Source: Heliopora coerulea (Eukaryota; Cnidaria; Anthozoa; Scleralcyonacea; Helioporidae). From it: a stretch of DNA of 64,000 nt. The stretch is taken from NCBI GenBank assembly GCA_030142905.1, contig JASJOG010000086.1, forward strand, positions 744,001-808,000, written 5' to 3'. Every line of letters begins with the position of its first letter. The first letter of the stretch is position 1. Below are positions 1 through 12,596 of this stretch, one piece after another. Both the position numbers and the translations under genes were made by a program. A model generated the notes under the pieces. It was not told where the DNA came from. It searched no databases and saw nothing but the letters and a program-made list of their open reading frames with translations.

Positions 1-2027
1 ACAGGGACGGGTAATGCGATTGCCAGTACACCTGACAAGGCGCACATGGCGCCCACGACTTTACCTGGAAAGATGAGATTATCATGTTAATGTGGCTCAC
101 TTTGCACCGTCAGCGTTACAAAGAAGACAAAGAAAGAAGAAAGAAGAAAAAAAAGACTGATGAAGAAGAAGGAGTGGATAAGGAAAAAGAAGAAGAAAAG
201 GATGAAGAGGTAGAAGAGGAGGGGGAAGAATAAGAGGAACAAGAGCACTAAGAAGTGTAACAATACCAAGAGAAGAAGAAGAAGAAGAAGAAGGAGAAGA
301 AGAAAGTGAAGAAGGAGAAGAAGAAGAAGGAGAAGAAGGAGAAGAAGAAGAAGAAGAAGGAGAAGAAGAAGTAGAAGAAGAAGAAGAAGGAGAAGAAGAA
401 GAAGAAGGAGAAGAAGGAAGAAGAAGAAGAAGAAGAAGAAGAAGGAGAAGAAGAAGAAGAAGGAGGAGAAGAAGAAGAAGAAGGAGAAGAAGAAGAAGAA
501 GAAGAAGAAGAAGAAGGAGAAGAAGAAGAAGAAAGAGAAGAAGGAAGAGAAGAAGAAGAAGGAGAAGAAGAAGGAGGAGGAGGAGGAGAAGAAGAAGGAG
601 GAGACGAAGAAGAAGAAGAAGAAGACGAAGAAGAAGAAAAGGAGGAAGAAGAGGGAGAAGGAGAGGAAGAGGAAGAGAAGCTACGAGAAGAAGAAAGACA
701 AGGGGGAATGGGATGGAGAGGAAGAAGACAAAGGCTACAATTCAGTTTACAACAGAAAGCGCACGAGTCAAAAAGGTATGGGAATTAAAACAATAAATGG
801 GACGGAAACAAAAAATGCCAGTAGAAAACTGAATAACAGAAAGAAAAAACGAGAAATATCAAAAAGAATTTAAAAAGCATTGAAAATGGTTTTCCACTAC
901 TTATCCTTGGATTATTTCCCTAAACCCAGAGTTGTGCCTGATCCGCGTGTCTTTCAGTACAGGAAATGGCTGATTATTAGGGGGGAAATATAGCGATACA
1001 TACCAAGATTGGATTTTGGATGTACGTCTCCATAGCCGACAGTTGTCATGGTGACAATAGCCCACCAGAACGAATGTGGGATGCTTGCAAAGTCCTCTTT
1101 GTTTTCTTTGTTCTCGCAGTAGTAAATCCCGCTTGAAAACAAGATCATACCCAAGATCATGAACAGTAGCAGCATGAAGAGCTCGCTTCGGCTCGATTTG
1201 AGGGTGTGACCAAGGATGTAAAGTCCACGGGAATGTCGCGTGAGCTTGAAAATTCGTACCACGCGAATGACCCGCAACACTCGGAGGACTTCCATGGCAT
1301 TACCCTCTTCACCAATGCTTTTCATGAGCAGCTGAACGTAGAAGGGTAGAATGGAGAGCACGTCGATAATGTTCAGAGTGCCCGTTAAAAATGCGATCTT
1401 TTGGGGGGAGCCTGCTAGACGGAGCACATATTCCAGCGTAAACCATCCATTGCATACGGCGCTGATAATGAACCATGTGTGTTTATGGTCATTGAGGCTT
1501 GGCAAGCTCTCGATGCAGAACACGATGATCGAGATGAGGATAACGGAAAGTGAAATTATGGCAAGTATCCTGGCAACCAAGGATGAGGAAGGCACTTCAA
1601 AAGCTTCCCAAACCATGCGCTGATACTTGTTTTCGGGTAGTTCTTCCTTCAAGTCTTCAACCCCATCTTCATCGAAGCCAAGCAGTTTCTGCGCTTCTGC
1701 TTTCAGCCCAAAGAAGGTGCACTCCTGGATAAAAATATCCGGGGCAAGATTTACCGGTCGGAGTAAAGTCCCTCCGGACTGGTAGAAATAAAGGATCGAC
1801 GTGAAACAGCTGCGGTGACGGTCGAAAAAATATTCCCCTTTTTCGGCATCGTAAAAAGATTCGCGCATTTTACTATTTCCTAAAAGTGTGTTAGGATATC
1901 TCTTCAGGGTCATTTCGAAGGTCTGGAATGTCTTCCCGGAAACATTGATTTTTACGGTCGAGCGATCGACTAACGTATTATTGCAGGATATGAAGTGATC
2001 CGTGATGTTGTCGTCCATGTCGTCCAT
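1..2027 (-). CDS. Shaker-type (Kv1-like) voltage-gated potassium channel, partial at its 3' end
   Basis: This encodes the pore-forming subunit of a voltage-gated K+ channel of the plasma membrane. The large exon is 1004-2027 on the minus strand. It starts at the first ATG (2027) ahead of the T1 tetramerisation domain (VKINVSGKTF onward, with FFDRHRSCF and YFYQSGG). After T1 come hydrophobic S1-S3, an S4 voltage sensor with arginine every third residue (RVLRVIRVVRIFKL), S5, and the selectivity filter TMTTVGYGD. The exon ends at a GTATGT donor (1003-998). The S6 exon lies at 1-64: after a TTTCCAG acceptor it reads in phase as KVVGAMCALSGVLAIALPVPV, the family's S6 with its PVP hinge. The C-terminus lies beyond the window. 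The first ATG could instead be 2018, and an upstream 5' exon is possible. Assignment to the Shaker subfamily rests on T1, S4 and S6; a numbered paralogue cannot be given. Confidence 0.93.
65..1003 (-). repeat. Intron of the K+ channel gene with a long GAA/TTC tract
   Basis: Purines fill the plus strand from about 120 to 700. From about 270 to 640 it is nearly pure GAA with GGA interruptions, so the channel transcript reads TTC/TCC. The remainder, about 700-1003, is unremarkable AT-rich intron. The poly-Phe/Leu open frame on the minus strand is an artefact of the repeat. Confidence 0.9.
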
Positions 2028-2364
2028 TCTCGATTGCGTGAGATTATTCAATATTGAACCTGATAAAATGTCGCGAAATTCAATTAATCATACTGTCTAA
2101 ACATTGAATGATTCTGACAGAGGTGTTGTAATTGTAGAAAGTCTGGGTCATATAATTTGAAGTCAACTTCTTTGAGTAATTTTATACACGCACATACACA
2201 CGCTCAGATATGTACATCTATATCTATATACCTATATCTGTACGTCTATATCTATAGCTAAATTTGTCTGTCAGTCGGTCTGTTTATCTGTGCACGTTTA
2301 TTTATTTATTTATATATTTAAATAAAGTTGAGACTTTATATTTATCTATTTATTTATTTATATA

Positions 2365-2368
<4 letters not shown>

Positions 2369-2416
<48 letters not shown>
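2369..2416. repeat. (GA)n dinucleotide microsatellite
   Basis: An unbroken GA run of about 24 units is preceded by a degenerate TTTA-rich stretch (about 2290-2365). No element structure is visible around it. Confidence 0.95.
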
Positions 2417-2421
<5 letters not shown>

Positions 2422-5178
2422 TGTATTGAGAGAGAGCTCTTTATCTTTGAACATTCAGAAAATGTCTGTTTTGCTAAGGGAATTGAACCTGTAATTTCCA
2501 GGTCTCCAGAGTAGTACATTTGATATACATATGTGTGCGTGTATGTGTGTATTTTACCACACACAATGCATTTCATTCACGATGCATTTCGTTTGATTTT
2601 TCCATATTTTTTATGGTTACATTATGAAAACATTAAACCATTTGGCCGCCCGCAAACACCGCGACAAGATGTCTCTTGCTATGAGTCAAGGCATAACTCA
2701 TCTGTTAACAGTTTTAATACCCACTTTTAATAGTTCTAGGGCATACTTCAAAAGAAAAATGTTCGAATTTTAAATGGAACTAAGAGAAAGTTTCTATGAT
2801 CTGCGTTAAGCCAAACGCAGTACGTTTTTGTGCGCCAGTATTTTTAGTCTGTTTAATAAAGCAGACTGCGGTGGTACGTCCAATTCAAACTAATAAGTTT
2901 GAAATAGTTTTAGGTATTTCAAAAAGCAAACAAAATGTGCGGTAATTTGTTGACCATTCAACGCACACATTAGTACAAATGTACAATATTGAGTGTAATC
3001 GACTTAAGTTAAAAAATGTGACTTTTTCGCCGTAATTACACGCTCCTTCAGTTTTAGGAATTTTGAATTTCATCTTGAAAGGAAGTGAAAATGTTCAGTT
3101 GTTGTATAAGACACATAGATTCAAAATTTGGACAGAAAGTCGAAGGCGTAATTAGCACGGTTTCAACACATTTCAATTTTAACTATACACACCGTATATC
3201 GTTACGCATCTCTGGGCAAGACAGTTTTTAAAACCTTCGTTATCCAATCTGATGATTTTTCTCTATACGCGATGACCCTGAAAAATTCAACGGTTCACTC
3301 TTCGAAGCGAAATTGATTTACGTTTGTTAAAAAAGCCATTGTTGTTTGGCTAGCTTTAACCGCTTGTATCAACGCTTTTAATTTTCGCCCGTGCTTAATG
3401 AAGTAGAGTTCATACAGGTAGATTAAAGAAATGATAATCTCCATTCAAACGTGGAATAAAAAGACGTTTGGTGACTTCGCTAATTTATTAGCGCACAGCA
3501 GCTTTTTTGTTCTAACTTGCTATCACTACTTTTAGCTAGTAATTCGCTTGCCAAGAAAGTGAAATTTATAGTAGATGTTTTTCCATAAAGTAGCGATAAT
3601 AACTTTGTAAGGCAAATAAAATATTCTTTCAACTTAACCGATTATCAAACAAGCTTAAATAGGAAATAAAACTTTCTATTGCAGCCGAAAATGGTTGGGA
3701 GCCCACCAGCAAAATTTTCAAGGAAGTTCACGTAGATATAAGGAGAGTTTTTCATACCTTTGTCCTGACTGGTTCCCCTCTGCTGTATAGTGCTTGATTT
3801 TCGATTCCCAACTGGACAATTTTCGTTTATATTTAATGCCAGTCCACTACCAAAAAGTGTCTTGTTATTAATCTTTAATGAATGTCATTCTTTTCTCTAA
3901 TTCGTGAGTCATTTGACTTGCATAGCTGTCTTTCGTGACAGGGAGCCAAAACGAAATTTATAAAACCATCTTACGCACAATGATAGTTTGTAGTCGCTTA
4001 TCCGTCCCTTAGTTTTGTAGCGTAAAAATTAAATTGCCGTAATTGGCACATCTAGGATGTCTTTACTAAGCTGTATTTGCTCATAAATGAATATCTGACT
4101 TCAAGAACTCAAAACGTTTCGCGTCAAACACCTGCGCGACCATAATAGGATGTTCTGGGTTGCTAAAGCCTGGTTTTTCCTCCATCAGGAGCGACGTTAT
4201 GAGGTCTTTGTCCATTTAAACAAAAAGCCCAGTAAATACGTCGAACGGAAAGGGAGAGACTCATTGCGAATGCCTTCCATAAAATTGTTACCTTTGACAC
4301 GCAGCAAGGTTGTTTATAAATCAAGTAAAATTGTTGATAAGAACGAAGAGGAACATATTATAGAAGGTCGAAAATACCTTAATCCGGAAAAAATGCCTGT
4401 TCGGCAACTTGCGCTGCAATCTATACGTCTCATCTCATCCATGGAGACAGCTACTTACGCAGGTAAACCCTTGACAGTGAGACCACTTAAGCTTTGTTTT
4501 CTTTTTTTTTAATTTTAACAATGTTCAAAACATGCATATCTCATACCAGACTGAGAAAATCCACCTGTGCACGTGCGCGTGACTCAGCTTCAGGGCCAAC
4601 CACTTGACTTCTTGGGAGAGGACGTTATTTCGAAAACTTCATTGACGTGGAATTGTTTTTTTTGGCTTTCAAGGACATACAGGTGCATGATATTTACTCA
4701 ATTGATCCTACTTTTCCTTTACCCTTTGGACGTGCCCGATATTTTTTACAGCTAGTATTCCTTAGCAGCTTCCGAGCTCTTTAAAAGTCACGTGCCCCCC
4801 CCCCCCCCCCCCAAGCCGCACCAGCTGACCTCTGTCCGTCAGTGCTGCGTTATCTTGGTCAAAATGTGGTCCCCTTGTTAAGTTACCGCTTGGTCTGAAA
4901 TGGCCGAGAAATTTCTTCGCGTTTTAACGGCTGTTCCTACTTCATGCTATCGTACGTAAAAAGAAACCAACTTCGTTCAGAAGTACTAAATAAGGTATAT
5001 AGATCAGTCGTCGAATTTCAGAAACTTTCACATCAAAGTATGGCCTTCAGGAACAAAAAAACAAAATCAAATAATAATCAGTGGTCGTCGCGGTTGTTCA
5101 TGAGTAGACTCGTACGACTGCCGGTGGGACAGATCCTACCCGCAAGGAAAGCTGTGTCAACCAAAATGCATAACTTAC
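2417..5178. other. Gene-poor spacer upstream of the K+ channel gene
   Basis: I see no supportable gene here. A 120-codon ATG frame at 4150-4512 resembles no family I know and has no polyadenylation signal or codon bias to support it; it could be an orphan exon. A run of about 18 C residues lies at 4794-4812. The rest is AT-rich single-copy-looking sequence. Confidence 0.5.
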
Positions 5179-5180
5179 CT

Positions 5181-5582
5181 AAGGGGTTGATTACATGAGA
5201 CCGGCACGAATTCAGACCACTACCAAATTAAAACTTTTCTGAAGTGTTTACATGAGATCGGAATGAAACTTAAGCCACGTTCTTGCAAACATTTCAGCCC
5301 ACATTCCGAGTTTTTGTTCCTAGCAACAATGTTTTTCTTGTTCTTTGCCTCATCAATGGTTGATCTGGAAAGATTTCGCGTTTTCATGAAGAAAATCTCG
5401 TACCGGTCCGAGTTCGAACCGGTCTGAACCCATTCGAGTCGGTCCAGCACCCGAAATGAGATAGCTCGGTCCGAGCTAATTTTTCGAACCAGTCTGATGC
5501 AAAAAAGAACAAGGATTTGTATGGGGTGCGATCTTAAGTCGTGTCTGTCTGACTTCGTACCGGTCCAATGTATTCAGCCCCT
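5181..5582. mobile_element. MITE family A, copy 1 (about 400 bp, terminal inverted repeats)
   Basis: The ends are imperfect inverted repeats: AGGGGTTGATTACATGAGAC at the left matches the reverse complement of the right end near 5560-5582. CTAA flanks both sides. The interior holds repeated GGTCCGAG/ACCGGTC motifs and has no coding capacity. A second copy with the same interior lies at 30110-30506 in an ANAPC7 intron. Confidence 0.8.
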
Positions 5583-5844
5583 AAGTTTCTTTACAATCGT
5601 AATTGTAGTTTTGCATTGACAGGATTTTTATTTTGCCAGACAATGGTGATATGCTAGTTTATATTAAATACGATGCGCATAAATCCGACTTTTTTTCGCT
5701 CTACTTTTCTCCTCATTTTGTTCCTGTTGTCCGTTGATGTGGTGCTTCGAAATCCCAAACTCACGCGATTTATGAGAAGGCACTTCATTAGCCGTGTTAT
5801 CCAACTTTCTATGCGGTATACCGATGTTGGTAGTTTCAAGGGTG

Positions 5845-6192
5845 GCGCCAGATGGGGCTACAGCCCCCCCGTCGGGGAACCTTAGCCCCTCTGTCGGGTA
5901 AAACTTAACAATCCGTCGGAGAATTTCAGTCATAATAAATATGTAGTACAAACTGAGTACTTGTTATTGATTTAGCGAAGAAAGATAATAGACTCTTCTC
6001 TTCATGTCAAATCTAAAAATAAACTGTTTCTAGTCAGCTGCTGTGATTATTCCTGCCAAATAATAACATGTTTTCTACCTTCAAAAAAGGAAATTATAAA
6101 GGGGGAGTGGCCCTCGCCCCTGTGGCTTAGCTTCGCTGTCAGAGACGTTAGCCCTTGTGTCAGGGAACTCCTGGAGCTACCCCTGGCTAGTT
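5845..6192. mobile_element. hAT-like MITE with palindromic GC-rich ends
   Basis: The left end (GGGTGGCGCCAGATGGGGCT) is mirrored at the right end (AGCTACCCCTGGCTA). Inner inverted motifs built on CCCCTGTGTCAGGGA/GTCGGGGAACC recur. The AT-rich core has no ORF. Assignment to hAT is by the style of the ends only. A solo end of the same kind lies at about 37765-37808. Confidence 0.6.
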
Positions 6193-6871
6193 TTGTCATA
6201 CACAAATCATTTACAAGAACGTGATCTTTTTGACATTTGCCTCGCAAATCTCTGGACTCGGTCACGTCGGATGAGCAACTGTCTACGAGCAAAATGTTGC
6301 TCATGAAAACCTTGCTTTGTTTTAGTCTCATAATTATTTGAAAAGACGAGAAAATAAGGCTTGGCGTAATCAGTTTGTTTAAAGCAGGTTTCGCTAATAC
6401 TGATGTACGTGAATAGCTGACGGGTCTTCGGCGTATTGCTATGAATAATTTCTACATGCGCTGGCAAACTGGCCAAAACACTTGACCCTTTTAACTCGTC
6501 TAACGTGCAACGATTAATATGCAACGATTTGGATATGAACTCGAATCATTCGGTAAACACTCCACTAATATATATGAGAACATTTCTCTGGCACTTTACT
6601 TAAAGATTTAAACAAACCGCCACGTTTTAAATTCAGGAATTATTATTTTTATTTTTTTTTAATTGTATAGACCCCCATGCGAGTTATTTTTATACAAGCT
6701 TCTTCACAGATCAGTACGTGGCATACCACTCTCTATATACTTGTACAAACATTGTGCCTGACACGGTTATCTAACTGAGATCCTTTGGAAATCTCGACCG
6801 GTCTACCTTGACAATTATTTCAAAATAATTCTCCGAGAAACTAGAGTTTTCATTTTTGCGTACTTCATGAT
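6193..6871. other. Spacer downstream of coproporphyrinogen oxidase
   Basis: Nothing supportable is seen. It presumably includes the CPOX 3' untranslated region, but no clear AATAAA lies close to the CPOX stop on the minus strand. Confidence 0.4.
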
Positions 6872-9800
6872 TCATTGTTCATCGGCCAGCCAGTCTTTTG
6901 GATTCTTCAAAACTTCCATTAATTTAGCCTCTCTGGTCCCTACTCTTGGCTGGTGCATGTATTCCCAACGTGCGGTCAGAGGCAGGGACATCAGAATGCT
7001 CTCAATTCTTGACCCAGGTGTGTATAGACCAAACTTTGTTCCTCGATCGTAGACAAGGTTAAATTCTACATACCTGGAATAGAAGTTTAAAAAAATCACC
7101 TCTGGCCATAACAAACGAAGATAATCCTTGAATATCACTTGTAGTTTAAAAAGTTAACGTTTCGTTCAGACTCTTTTTCCGATTCGTTCCGTTCCCTTCC
7201 GTTCTATTCTGTTCCCTTTTAATGGTATAGGAAGCCGGTGTGCTCCGGGGCCTGGCGCCTCCCATAAAATTCAAAACATGCGTCGATTTGATGAACTACA
7301 ATAGTTCTATTTATTTTGCTAAAATAGATGGTTAAGCTAGAAGATGGAAGGGTTAACCACCACACACACACACACATAACATGTTCCTACATCACTGTGT
7401 TCTTGTCATTCCTCTCCTTTGTCTGCTCAATCCTCTCCGATTCTCCTGCTCTGCTCTTCTCTTCCATTCAATGCCACCCAGTGTCGTTCTTTTCATCTCC
7501 ATCATGCGGTTACTTCTGTAGCGGTATATTTCACTTATTTTGGTTTCTTTTATCCTCCTCTTTTTTTCTTTTTTATTTCCCATTCCCATATCTTATTCAA
7601 CGGATATTTTCCCGCTTTCCTTCCCGTCATACGCCTTCCTAAAGTTCATTTTATTCTGCTCTAAGGACCTGTTTAAACGGAGATAGAGTTACCCTTCTAG
7701 AAGGGTCACCCTAGTTAATTGTCTTCCTGCGTTTCGTTTACATGAGTGTTAGGGTGACGCTGCTGGCAGGGCTACCTTTTTGTTTACTTAAGCCCTGTAA
7801 ACGGGCAGGGTAACCTTCCCAGACGGATCAGGTTTTGCTGTAAGAGCGCAAAGATATCGGGCAAGCATTGATGTAATGAAGAAAGAACTACCTCGGCGTC
7901 AAACCATCTTCACAATCAACGAATTTAGAAACAAACAAAGAAAATGACATCTGTGACAAGGGCCGAAACCTTAGTGATGACGCAGAGGTAGGGTGACCCT
8001 ACCAATAAAGTTACCCCGGCTCTCTTTTGATTCGCCTGGAAGGTCACCCCCTCAGGAGGTCACCCTCCATTCACGTAAACAGTGCCTAAGTTTATCCTTT
8101 ACACTCCAAAGGGTCCACTTACACGTTGTTTTGTTCTCTGGTTTTACCTACATTCAGTACTCGGAATCACAACCAACCTTCCTCTCCTAAGCAGTTGCCA
8201 ATTTTTCTCTTCTTCGTTAAAATTATCATTCATGTGTTTCTTTACAATAGGAATGTATGACGGTATCACAGCATGGCCACAGCTTTTCAAAAACTGAAAG
8301 GCCTCCTCTTGAGATGGACCGTCCATATCATCAAAGAAAATACCACCAACGCCTCGTCTTTCCCCTGAAAGGTAAAATAAATCCTTCCTCTCGGTAAGAG
8401 AAAAGTTATGTTCCTACTTTTCTGATCCACGTACAAATATCATTTGACAACTGACGCTAAAACTTTTCACACTAAGATCTTTAAGTTTAGACTTATTTCT
8501 TGGCTCCCTGGAGATAGTTATTAAACGAATGGTGAATGCTAATACAACATCAGTTGGAAGCCTGTTGTTTTAGTTCAGAATACTGTACGTTGTTTTATAT
8601 TTGTTGGGGTCGAATTTTTCAGCATAAAACCTTTTTAAATCTCAAGTCCATTTCCAGGAATCTAAGACAAACTTAGAATGCAATGTCTTGGAAGAAAGCC
8701 CAGCTTTACCACATTGAACGTTTAGTTCAACTCACCTCGGAATTTCACAACGAAATAATCATCACACCACTTTTTGAATTTCTTGTAGTAGGATTTATTA
8801 TGTTGGTCACAAGCTGACTTTAAGGTTTGGTGAAAGTGTTTGACATCCTTTAGAAAAGAAAAGGCTATTTTATTTGAAATGGTAAGTATTGTTGAGAACA
8901 AATAAGCTTAAAAAAACAGTGTAGAACAAGTTTAACAGTGTCAAGTTTTAAAAGCTTTAATTCAACACTTCATTGATATCACCAAACCCTATTCCTTGTT
9001 CTTGAACCATTTGGTTCCACCACATCTGTTCCTTTCTCTTCAGGGCTATGGAGGGGAAGGGAAGGGGAGGGGCTAACATGGGCAGTGCCTAAGCCACTGA
9101 AAGCCTCTTGTGTAAGAGGCAAAATGGGCATGTGAGAGTTTGCAATCATTTATAAATTGAGTTACTGTGCTGCAGGGTTGCAAAAATCCTCCAACCTATA
9201 CATAAATTAGATTGGTGCACAAATTCTGTGTCTTAACCACCTTGTTGTTTGTATGATATTCCTACACCTGCAGTTATGGCAAAATTTTAAAACAAAAAAA
9301 TAATCAGTCCATTTCTGTGGCAAATCACATACTTAAAATGTTCCCATGCTGAAAGCTGTTTCATGTCACAATGCCTTGATCAGTTTTATGAGAACCAAAT
9401 TATTAGTGAATTCCTCTGTTCTAAAATGTTACTACTTTGAGATTTCATTGCAGATAGTTTTCAGACTTGTGAAAAAGGGGAAGGACATTGGTGTCTTTTT
9501 GGTTGCATTGTTCACTAAAATAATCCACATGGTCTTTCCAACATATTAATAATATATCATTCAGGACCCAGCAGCTCAAATATATTTGGTTTACCTAGGA
9601 GTAATGAAAATTTTCTGGACGAAATTTTGAGTGCAAATGAAAAGGAAAGTTGGATTTTCTATCAAAGCACTCTGTATTGATTAAAATGGGTTTTATCTTT
9701 GAAGTTTGAACTCAGCTGATGAACCAAGACATGAAGAAATGAACAAAAGATCAACTTGGAATCTTGGATTTGAGTTGATCAGCTTTTGAACTGACTCCCA

Positions 9801-11453
9801 AACGAAGATATCCACTCCTAACCTCTTCATCAAGGTAATATGGTGTAAGGTCTGTTCCACCTCCAAACCACCACACTTTCTTTCCTTCTTTGTCTTGAAC
9901 TTCAAAATATCGATAGTTGAAATGAATAGTTGGTACCATGGGGTTACGTGGGTGAATTACTGAACTAATCCCAGTTGCAAAGAAAGGAAGCCTGTCATCT
10001 TCTTTCAAGCCTTTCAGCTGATTTCTTTGTTTCATTTGCTGCACAGCTGGTTTTGGTAAATCTCCATAGACAACAGAGATGTTCACTCCAGCTTTTTCAA
10101 ACACCTTTCCTAAATAAGTAATGTTTCTTTATTTAAGTATTCATCCATACACACATTCATTCATTCATCCACCCACTCCTCCATTCATTTATTCATACAT
10201 TCATTTATTACTTTTTGATTATTCATTTATCCAAGGGACTTTATGTGAGGCAGGCACTTCCATAACTCATCAGTTTGTAATTATATATATTCAGGGAATA
10301 AATTACATAGTAAATAGGTAAATGAGTAAATAAACAAACTAACAAACAAACAAATACAATGAACCTATAATTATAGCAAAATATACACAGAAAAGTAACT
10401 CAGAAACTAGTTTGTAATGGTCAGTTATTTTGAAAAGTAAAAATCAGTTACTTTTCAGAAAATGTAATTTGTAATTGAAGTTAGCTACTTTTGGAAACAT
10501 ATTATAACCTGTAACTGTGATCAATTTGGATAACCAAATTTAAATTTCATGCAATGAATCCCAAGTTGTCCATGTCATACTGCTACTCACTGTATAAAAT
10601 TTAAGTTCATTTGTTCAAAGCATGAATAGTTTTGTTCTCTTGCAAGGATTTATTTGATGGGTTAAGCAATGCAAGCTTTGTGCAATGATCCCCTGAAAGG
10701 GTGGCAATTGTGTTACAAAACCATATGCATAATTAATAGCACATTTAACTTTTTCGTGGTGGGATAAGACTTTTGTTATACTCTGGCTAATGCGACATTA
10801 TTTTACTCTGGTTAACACCAGACAATTTTACTTGTCAAGGGGAGTGATTCTGCAGTCAGAGGTATAATATAACCACAATTAAGTCTTTTTCAACACGATA
10901 AGACTTCTATTATTTTACTTGTCAAAGGGAGAGCTTCTGCAGTGAAAGAGTTATCCCCAACTCAATTAACATTTTCCCAGCAAGTTAAGACTTCTATCAT
11001 TTTACTATGGCTAACGCCACACAATTTGACTCGTCAGAGGAAGAGCTCCCGCATTCAAAGGGTTATATAACCATCTGAATTAACGAGCTCATATGTTGAA
11101 GTAAATAACGGTTACTTACCATCCTGGATGACACAAGTTATCCCTCCTCCTCCACCCTCCCTCTCCCATTTGTCAACGATAAAAGACCCGTTCTCCAAAC
11201 GCGACAGTTCATCGCAAAAGTCCCTTTGCATTTGCATAACGAATAGCTCCATTTTCGTCTTCATGTCATTCGATGAGGATTCAAGTTTATCGCGCGGAGT
11301 TATCGGATCGGTCATGAACGAATTACCCGACTCTATCTTCTTTTCTCTGGCGAAAATAGTGGAAAGACTGTAGCTAGCGAATCCACAAGTCGCCGAAACG
11401 GCACCTATAAATTTTCCAAACCTAGATACATGAGTTCTTATGAAGGTCGCCAT
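6872..11453 (-). CDS. CPOX: Coproporphyrinogen-III oxidase (oxygen-dependent), mitochondrial
   Basis: CPOX catalyses the oxidative decarboxylation of coproporphyrinogen III to protoporphyrinogen IX in haem synthesis, in the mitochondrial intermembrane space. Five coding exons join in phase: 11453-11120, 10109-9823, 8847-8736, 8364-8178 and 7073-6872, giving 373 residues. The N-terminus ([15 protein letters not shown]) is basic and hydrophobic like a mitochondrial presequence. Family blocks follow in order: [75 protein letters not shown], then [20 protein letters not shown] and [10 protein letters not shown]. All donors are GT and all acceptors AG. Length and domain order are complete for the animal enzyme. 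It is divergent from eL6, whose start codon lies 1.1 kb away. Confidence 0.97.
7671..8092. mobile_element. Palindromic MITE in CPOX intron 4
   Basis: About 420 bp lies between CPOX exons 4 and 5. The left end (AAGGACCTGTTTAAACGGAG) pairs imperfectly with the right end (GTAAACAGTGCCTAA). Internal motifs GGGTGACCCT and GGTCACCC recur in both orientations. It has no coding capacity. Confidence 0.6.
10121..10230. repeat. Degenerate ATTC-type tetranucleotide tract in CPOX intron 1
   Basis: The tract is a run of CATTCATTCATCCACC-like units starting 12 bp upstream (on the minus strand) of the exon 2 acceptor at 10110. It shows as GAATG/GGATG-rich sequence on the coding strand. Confidence 0.7.
10780..11075. 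repeat. Dispersed repeat containing CTCTGGCTAAYGCCA / TTTTACTYGTCAAGGG units
   Basis: About three tandem, diverged copies of a unit of roughly 110 bp are seen: GGCTAAYGCCA, then TTTACTCGTCA, then GGGAGAGCTTCTGCAG. Single copies recur elsewhere in the window (25795-25835, 26340-26430, 44245-44300, 51035-51090), so this is a genomic repeat family. It is intronic to CPOX. Confidence 0.7.
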
Positions 11454-12596
11454 GATCGTTCAGACTTCAAATATTTCAACATCGAAGGCTAACATTGAGA
11501 AGCTCTTACAGTCGGTCCAGACCACTAATGGTCTAGACATGGAACCATGAGTGCAGTTCCGTCCACGTGAGTTCCGTCCCAGTGGTCCCGTCCACTGATC
11601 TATCAACATAATTCCGAAGACATCCGAAATTAGTACGACAATTTTGAGACAGCTGACCAACTTTAATGTATATTTGCGCAACGTTTGTTCTTTCTCTATT
11701 ACCTCTGTGCGAAGTAGAAAGGTAAAGAAATCTAGTTGTTCGTATCCAAATCCATCCTTTTCGAAGACGCAGAATTGTTGAGGCATTTCACAAATAAATG
11801 ATGAGTAACATGTATTCTTTACGGAGACAAGACGTAGTCAGTCAGATAAAACTAGGTTATTGGCAAAGCAATTATTATTTTTTTGTTCTAGCTTTTGAAA
11901 ATTTTGGAGAGCACATATGAAAAACACCTATATCACATTTACCTATAACGCGTACCTCATACTGTCACTACGTGCCATTTATTTGTGAATTTACTACTTC
12001 TCCAGTCACCAGTTTAGTTGTTTCCATCTCGAACAATTACCCTGTTATTTTTGGAAGTTAAGCGTTGGTGGAATCATTTGACATGGTTCGGGGCTGATAC
12101 TCACAGTTGGACATGTACGCAAGTAACAACTTTATTTAAAGAGGGTAAACGCATAGCAGTAATAAATGCTGAGAGACGCATGGCCTTACAATGAATACCA
12201 GTGATAAAATTAGTAAAAATTACGTATTGGTTGCATTCAATAATGTCAGTAAAATTATTTAGCAGTCTCTACCTATGCCAGAAATAAGGGGAAGTCAACT
12301 TTGGTGACTGGTGAAAATTGTAGTGTCATATCTTGAAATGGAACACCACTCAAATTTTAAATGGTTAAAGTCTTATGGTACATGTAAATATATACAAATA
12401 CTATAGTCAATTTCACATGATACATACAGGCAAGCCTGGTCTTCCATCTGCTGTTAGCTTACTTAGCACTTTTGTTAAATTTTGGCAATTTACTTGATTT
12501 CAAAATTCCACCAAAAATGTCAGTTATAAAAGTTCAATATTTGTATCGACTATTACTCTTTATGTAATAAAAAAATTTTTGTATATCTTATCTTAG
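11454..12596. promoter_or_regulatory. Divergent upstream region shared by CPOX (-) and eL6 (+)
   Basis: No coding region is supported. Both start codons face outward across this 1143-bp interval, so both promoters must lie here. The CTTATCTTAG directly before the eL6 ATG is a good splice acceptor. It suggests that eL6 has a non-coding first exon upstream, as is common for ribosomal protein genes. Confidence 0.55.

Noticed and set aside
87..269. 60-codon minus-strand frame rich in Phe and Leu
   Set aside because: It is a translation of the flank of the GAA/TTC tract inside the K+ channel intron.
954..1003. Open frame of the K+ channel continuing past 1004
   Set aside because: A GTATGT donor ends the exon at 1004, and the true S6 continuation is at 1-64 in phase.
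4150..4512. 120-codon ATG frame
   Set aside because: No family resemblance, no polyadenylation signal, neutral codon use. Kept only as a note within the spacer entry.
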